Shown: positions 62,600 through 64,000 of the stretch, piece by piece
Layout of the letters: each line of letters begins with the position of its first letter
Numbering within the stretch: the stretch's first letter is position 1
Assembly (NCBI RefSeq): GCF_003369445.1
Contig: NZ_QRCU01000076.1
Span: forward strand, 1-64,000
DNA from: Arthrobacter silvisoli
GTDB taxonomy: Bacteria > Actinomycetota > Actinomycetes > Actinomycetales > Micrococcaceae
Length of the DNA: 64,000 nt
Reading direction: 5' to 3'
Notes under the pieces: generated by a model
What the model was told of the DNA's origin: nothing
Seen by the model: the letters and a program-made list of their open reading frames with translations, nothing else
Databases searched by the model: none
Position numbers and translations under genes: made by a program

Positions 62600-62639
62600 C
62601 GGGGAGGACCGGGCGCCCAAGATGCGCCGGTCCTCCCCG
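62600..62639. terminator. Bidirectional hairpin between mocR and dodecin genes
   Basis: CGGGGAGGACCG pairs with CGGTCCTCCCCG, extended inward by GCGC/GCGC across a one-base bulge, with a short loop. It lies between two convergent genes and should terminate both. Confidence 0.7.
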
Positions 62640-62701
62640 CAAAGTACTTTCCGGTATCCCGGGTGCTGCCCCTTTCCCGGGTGCGGCCGGTGCGCGTGGA
62701 G

Positions 62702-62911
62702 TCAGCGTTCCAGCCGGAAGCCTAGCTTGATGGTGACCTGCCAGTCGGCCACGTCGCCCTCGCTGAGGTGGCCGCGGATTTCCTTCACTTCGAACCAGTC
62801 GAGGTGCCTGAGGGTCTGTTTTGCGGTGGCGATGCCGTTCTTGATGGCGGCGTCGATGCCTTCGGAAGAAGTCCCAACAATCTCGGAAATGCTGTAAGTG
62901 TGGTCAGCCAT
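62702..62911 (-). CDS. Dodecin (flavin-binding storage protein)
   Basis: A 69-residue dodecin, which assembles as a hollow 12-mer that stores or buffers flavins. The whole protein matches the family: YSISEIVGTSSEGIDAAIKN, LRHLDWFEVKEIRGHL (with the flavin-stacking Trp) and VADWQVTIKLGFRLE. The ATG at 62911 gives the standard length; the open frame before it is not part of the protein. Confidence 0.93.
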   Translation of the reverse strand: MADHTYSISEIVGTSSEGIDAAIKNGIATAKQTLRHLDWFEVKEIRGHLSEGDVADWQVTIKLGFRLER

Positions 62912-63036
62912 TTTTGTGCTCCTCGCGATCGTCCTTGATGCCTGCGGGCGGGCATGGCCCGGCAAGCAGGCGGTGAGAGCAGGCTAACCCAGGCCGGAGC
63001 TCGCGGCTAGACACTCACCGGCGATTCCAGACAAAA

Positions 63037-63093
63037 TGCGGGGCCCGCTCTGCGTCCTTTGGAGGATCCATTGGACGCAGAGCGGGCCCCGCA
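63037..63093. terminator. Perfect 21-bp inverted repeat after the GntR gene
   Basis: Two 21-base arms (63037-63057 and 63073-63093) are perfect reverse complements around a 15-base loop. The arms start TGCGGGGCCCGC and end GCGGGCCCCGCA. The element sits 17 bases beyond the GntR stop on the minus strand and would be a very stable terminator hairpin, though without a clear T-tract. Confidence 0.7.
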
Positions 63094-63109
63094 ACGGGGG
63101 CGAGGGCCC

Positions 63110-63811
63110 TTAGGCCTCCAGTACGTAGTTCTTCAGGTCGTCCAGGGTCTGCTGCATGTGGGCGTCCATGGCCTGGCGCGCCTTGTCCGGGCTGCCGGCG
63201 GCCAGCGCGTCGAGGATGTTGCGGTGGTGCCCGATCGCGTGTTCCTGGATCTCGGGAACCTTGGAGGTCTGGGTTCGGCGGGTTTCCAGGACGCGGTGCA
63301 GGGGCTCGAAGAGCACGGCGACGAACACGTTGCCGGAGGCGTGCAGGATCACGTCATGGAAGGCCAGGTCCGCCTCCACGAACGCGGAGACGTCGTTGCT
63401 CTCGTGGGCTGCCTGCATGGCGTCGACGTGGCCGCGGAGCTTATCCACTTCCGCTGCCGAGATCCTGGACGCTGCCAGTTCGCAGGCTCCGGTTTCGAGC
63501 ATGCGCCGCAGTTCGATGAGCTGGACGGCCGCGGCGGCGTCGTTCTCCCCTTCGGAGGCGGCGCGCAGCACAGCCTCGAGGGAGGCCCAGCGGCTGAGCG
63601 GGTTCACGAAGGTTCCGCGGCCGCGTTCCACGCTGAGGATCTGCTGCGCCTGGAGGGTCTTCATGGCTTCGCGGACGGTCATCCGGCTGACTTCGTGTTT
63701 CGCGCTGAGCTCGAGTTCCCCGGGGACCACCGTTCCGGGCGGAAATTCGCCCGCCACGATGCGGTCCAGCAACTCATCAGCGACGACGCCGACCAGCGAC
63801 TTGCGTGCCAT
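63110..63811 (-). CDS. GntR/FadR-family (FCD) transcriptional regulator
   Basis: A 233-residue FadR-type regulator. Winged HTH at residues about 8-70 (KHEVSRMTVREAMKTLQAQ) and the FCD ligand domain with helices containing ADLAFHDVILHASGN and EHAIGHHRNILDAL, whose Asp and His residues form the usual metal/ligand site. I chose the ATG at 63811 (MARKSLVGVV) with GGAG upstream. The regulated genes are probably beyond the window; a matching operator lies 67 bases upstream. Confidence 0.92.
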   Translation of the reverse strand: MARKSLVGVVADELLDRIVAGEFPPGTVVPGELELSAKHEVSRMTVREAMKTLQAQQILSVERGRGTFVNPLSRWASLEAVLRAASEGENDAAAAVQLIELRRMLETGACELAASRISAAEVDKLRGHVDAMQAAHESNDVSAFVEADLAFHDVILHASGNVFVAVLFEPLHRVLETRRTQTSKVPEIQEHAIGHHRNILDALAAGSPDKARQAMDAHMQQTLDDLKNYVLEA

Positions 63812-63876
63812 GGTGCTCCGTTCCCTTGCGCCGGCTGGGCCGGCTTGCCGGTGTCGCCGCGAGGGCAACACCATAG

Positions 63877-63887
63877 ATGTCTGACAT
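63877..63887. promoter_or_regulatory. FadR-type operator upstream of the GntR gene
   Basis: ATGTC-T-GACAT is a perfect 11-bp palindrome matching the yGTM-N-KACr pattern of FCD-class GntR regulators. It overlaps a TAAAAT element on the minus strand, so it probably mediates autoregulation of the adjacent gene or control of a divergent gene. Confidence 0.5.
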
Positions 63888-63930
63888 TTTACGCCGCGTT
63901 GCAGCGCCCCGCCTGTCACCCGGTGAAACA

Positions 63931-63969
63931 CTGGCCCGCGTTGCGCACAATCGACGCAACGCGGGCCAG
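63931..63969. terminator. Perfect 15-bp hairpin near the window end
   Basis: CTGGCCCGCGTTGCG and CGCAACGCGGGCCAG are perfect reverse complements around a 9-base loop, followed on the plus strand by GGTTTT. It probably terminates a gene lying beyond the right edge of the window on the minus strand, upstream of the GntR gene. Confidence 0.6.
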
Positions 63970-64000
63970 GGTTTTACGAGTCTATAGGGGTGGAGGGCTT

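Overview
The window is a very GC-rich stretch of chromosome. Gene content and codon bias point to an actinobacterium, most likely of the Arthrobacter/Pseudarthrobacter group (Micrococcaceae). That placement is inferred from ECF41, MocR, GlnR-type and DUF47/Pit gene sets, GTG starts and GTGA/ATGA overlaps; no marker gene in the window settles it.

Left part (1-15.5 kb): a tripartite tricarboxylate transporter operon (tctC-tctB-tctA, minus strand) faces away from a CitA/CitB-type two-component system. An ECF41 sigma factor follows with its partner carboxymuconolactone decarboxylase-like gene, preceded by a recognisable ECF41 promoter. Next come a LysR regulator divergent from a HalD/BesD-like Fe(II)/2-oxoglutarate oxygenase, a decayed hexulose-phosphate synthase, and an orphan osmolyte-type binding lipoprotein. 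A phosphate transporter (Pit plus DUF47), a conserved hypothetical protein, tRNA-Lys(UUU), a second CMD/AhpD protein, a small GNAT and an AlkD-like DNA repair protein complete this part.

Centre (15.9-45.0 kb): one uninterrupted 29-kb gene encodes a secreted protein of about 9,720 residues. In order it has a Sec signal peptide, a short metzincin-like segment (HExxHxxGxxD), a Pro/Ala/Glu linker, thousands of residues of Ala/Gly/Val-rich beta-solenoid-type repeats interrupted by phage-tail-like and chitin-binding-like modules, Calx-beta-like modules, a block of RTX calcium-binding nonapeptides, two concanavalin-like lectin modules, a final Calx-beta domain and a small C-terminal beta domain. No type I secretion genes, sortase motif or membrane anchor are visible. 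This is the most unusual object in the window. Its promoter region carries a 30-bp near-perfect palindrome.

Right part (45.2-64 kb): a complete urease operon (ureABCEFGD) with a NiCoT nickel permease follows a GlnR-like GAAAC-N6-GAAAC element. After a REP-like hairpin come an HhH-GPD protein and an HdeD-like membrane protein. A fructose-type ABC operon (frcB-frcC-frcA plus a PfkB kinase) diverges from a LacI repressor across two matching operators. A small monooxygenase, two translationally coupled small hypothetical genes, an MFS exporter and a DHDPS-family aldolase follow; the last two diverge from a MocR/GabR-type regulator with three GGTCC direct repeats. Dodecin and a GntR/FadR-type regulator, separated by strong hairpins, close the window.

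Most loci are small transporter or enzyme units next to their own regulator, and several operators can be read directly from the intergenic DNA.
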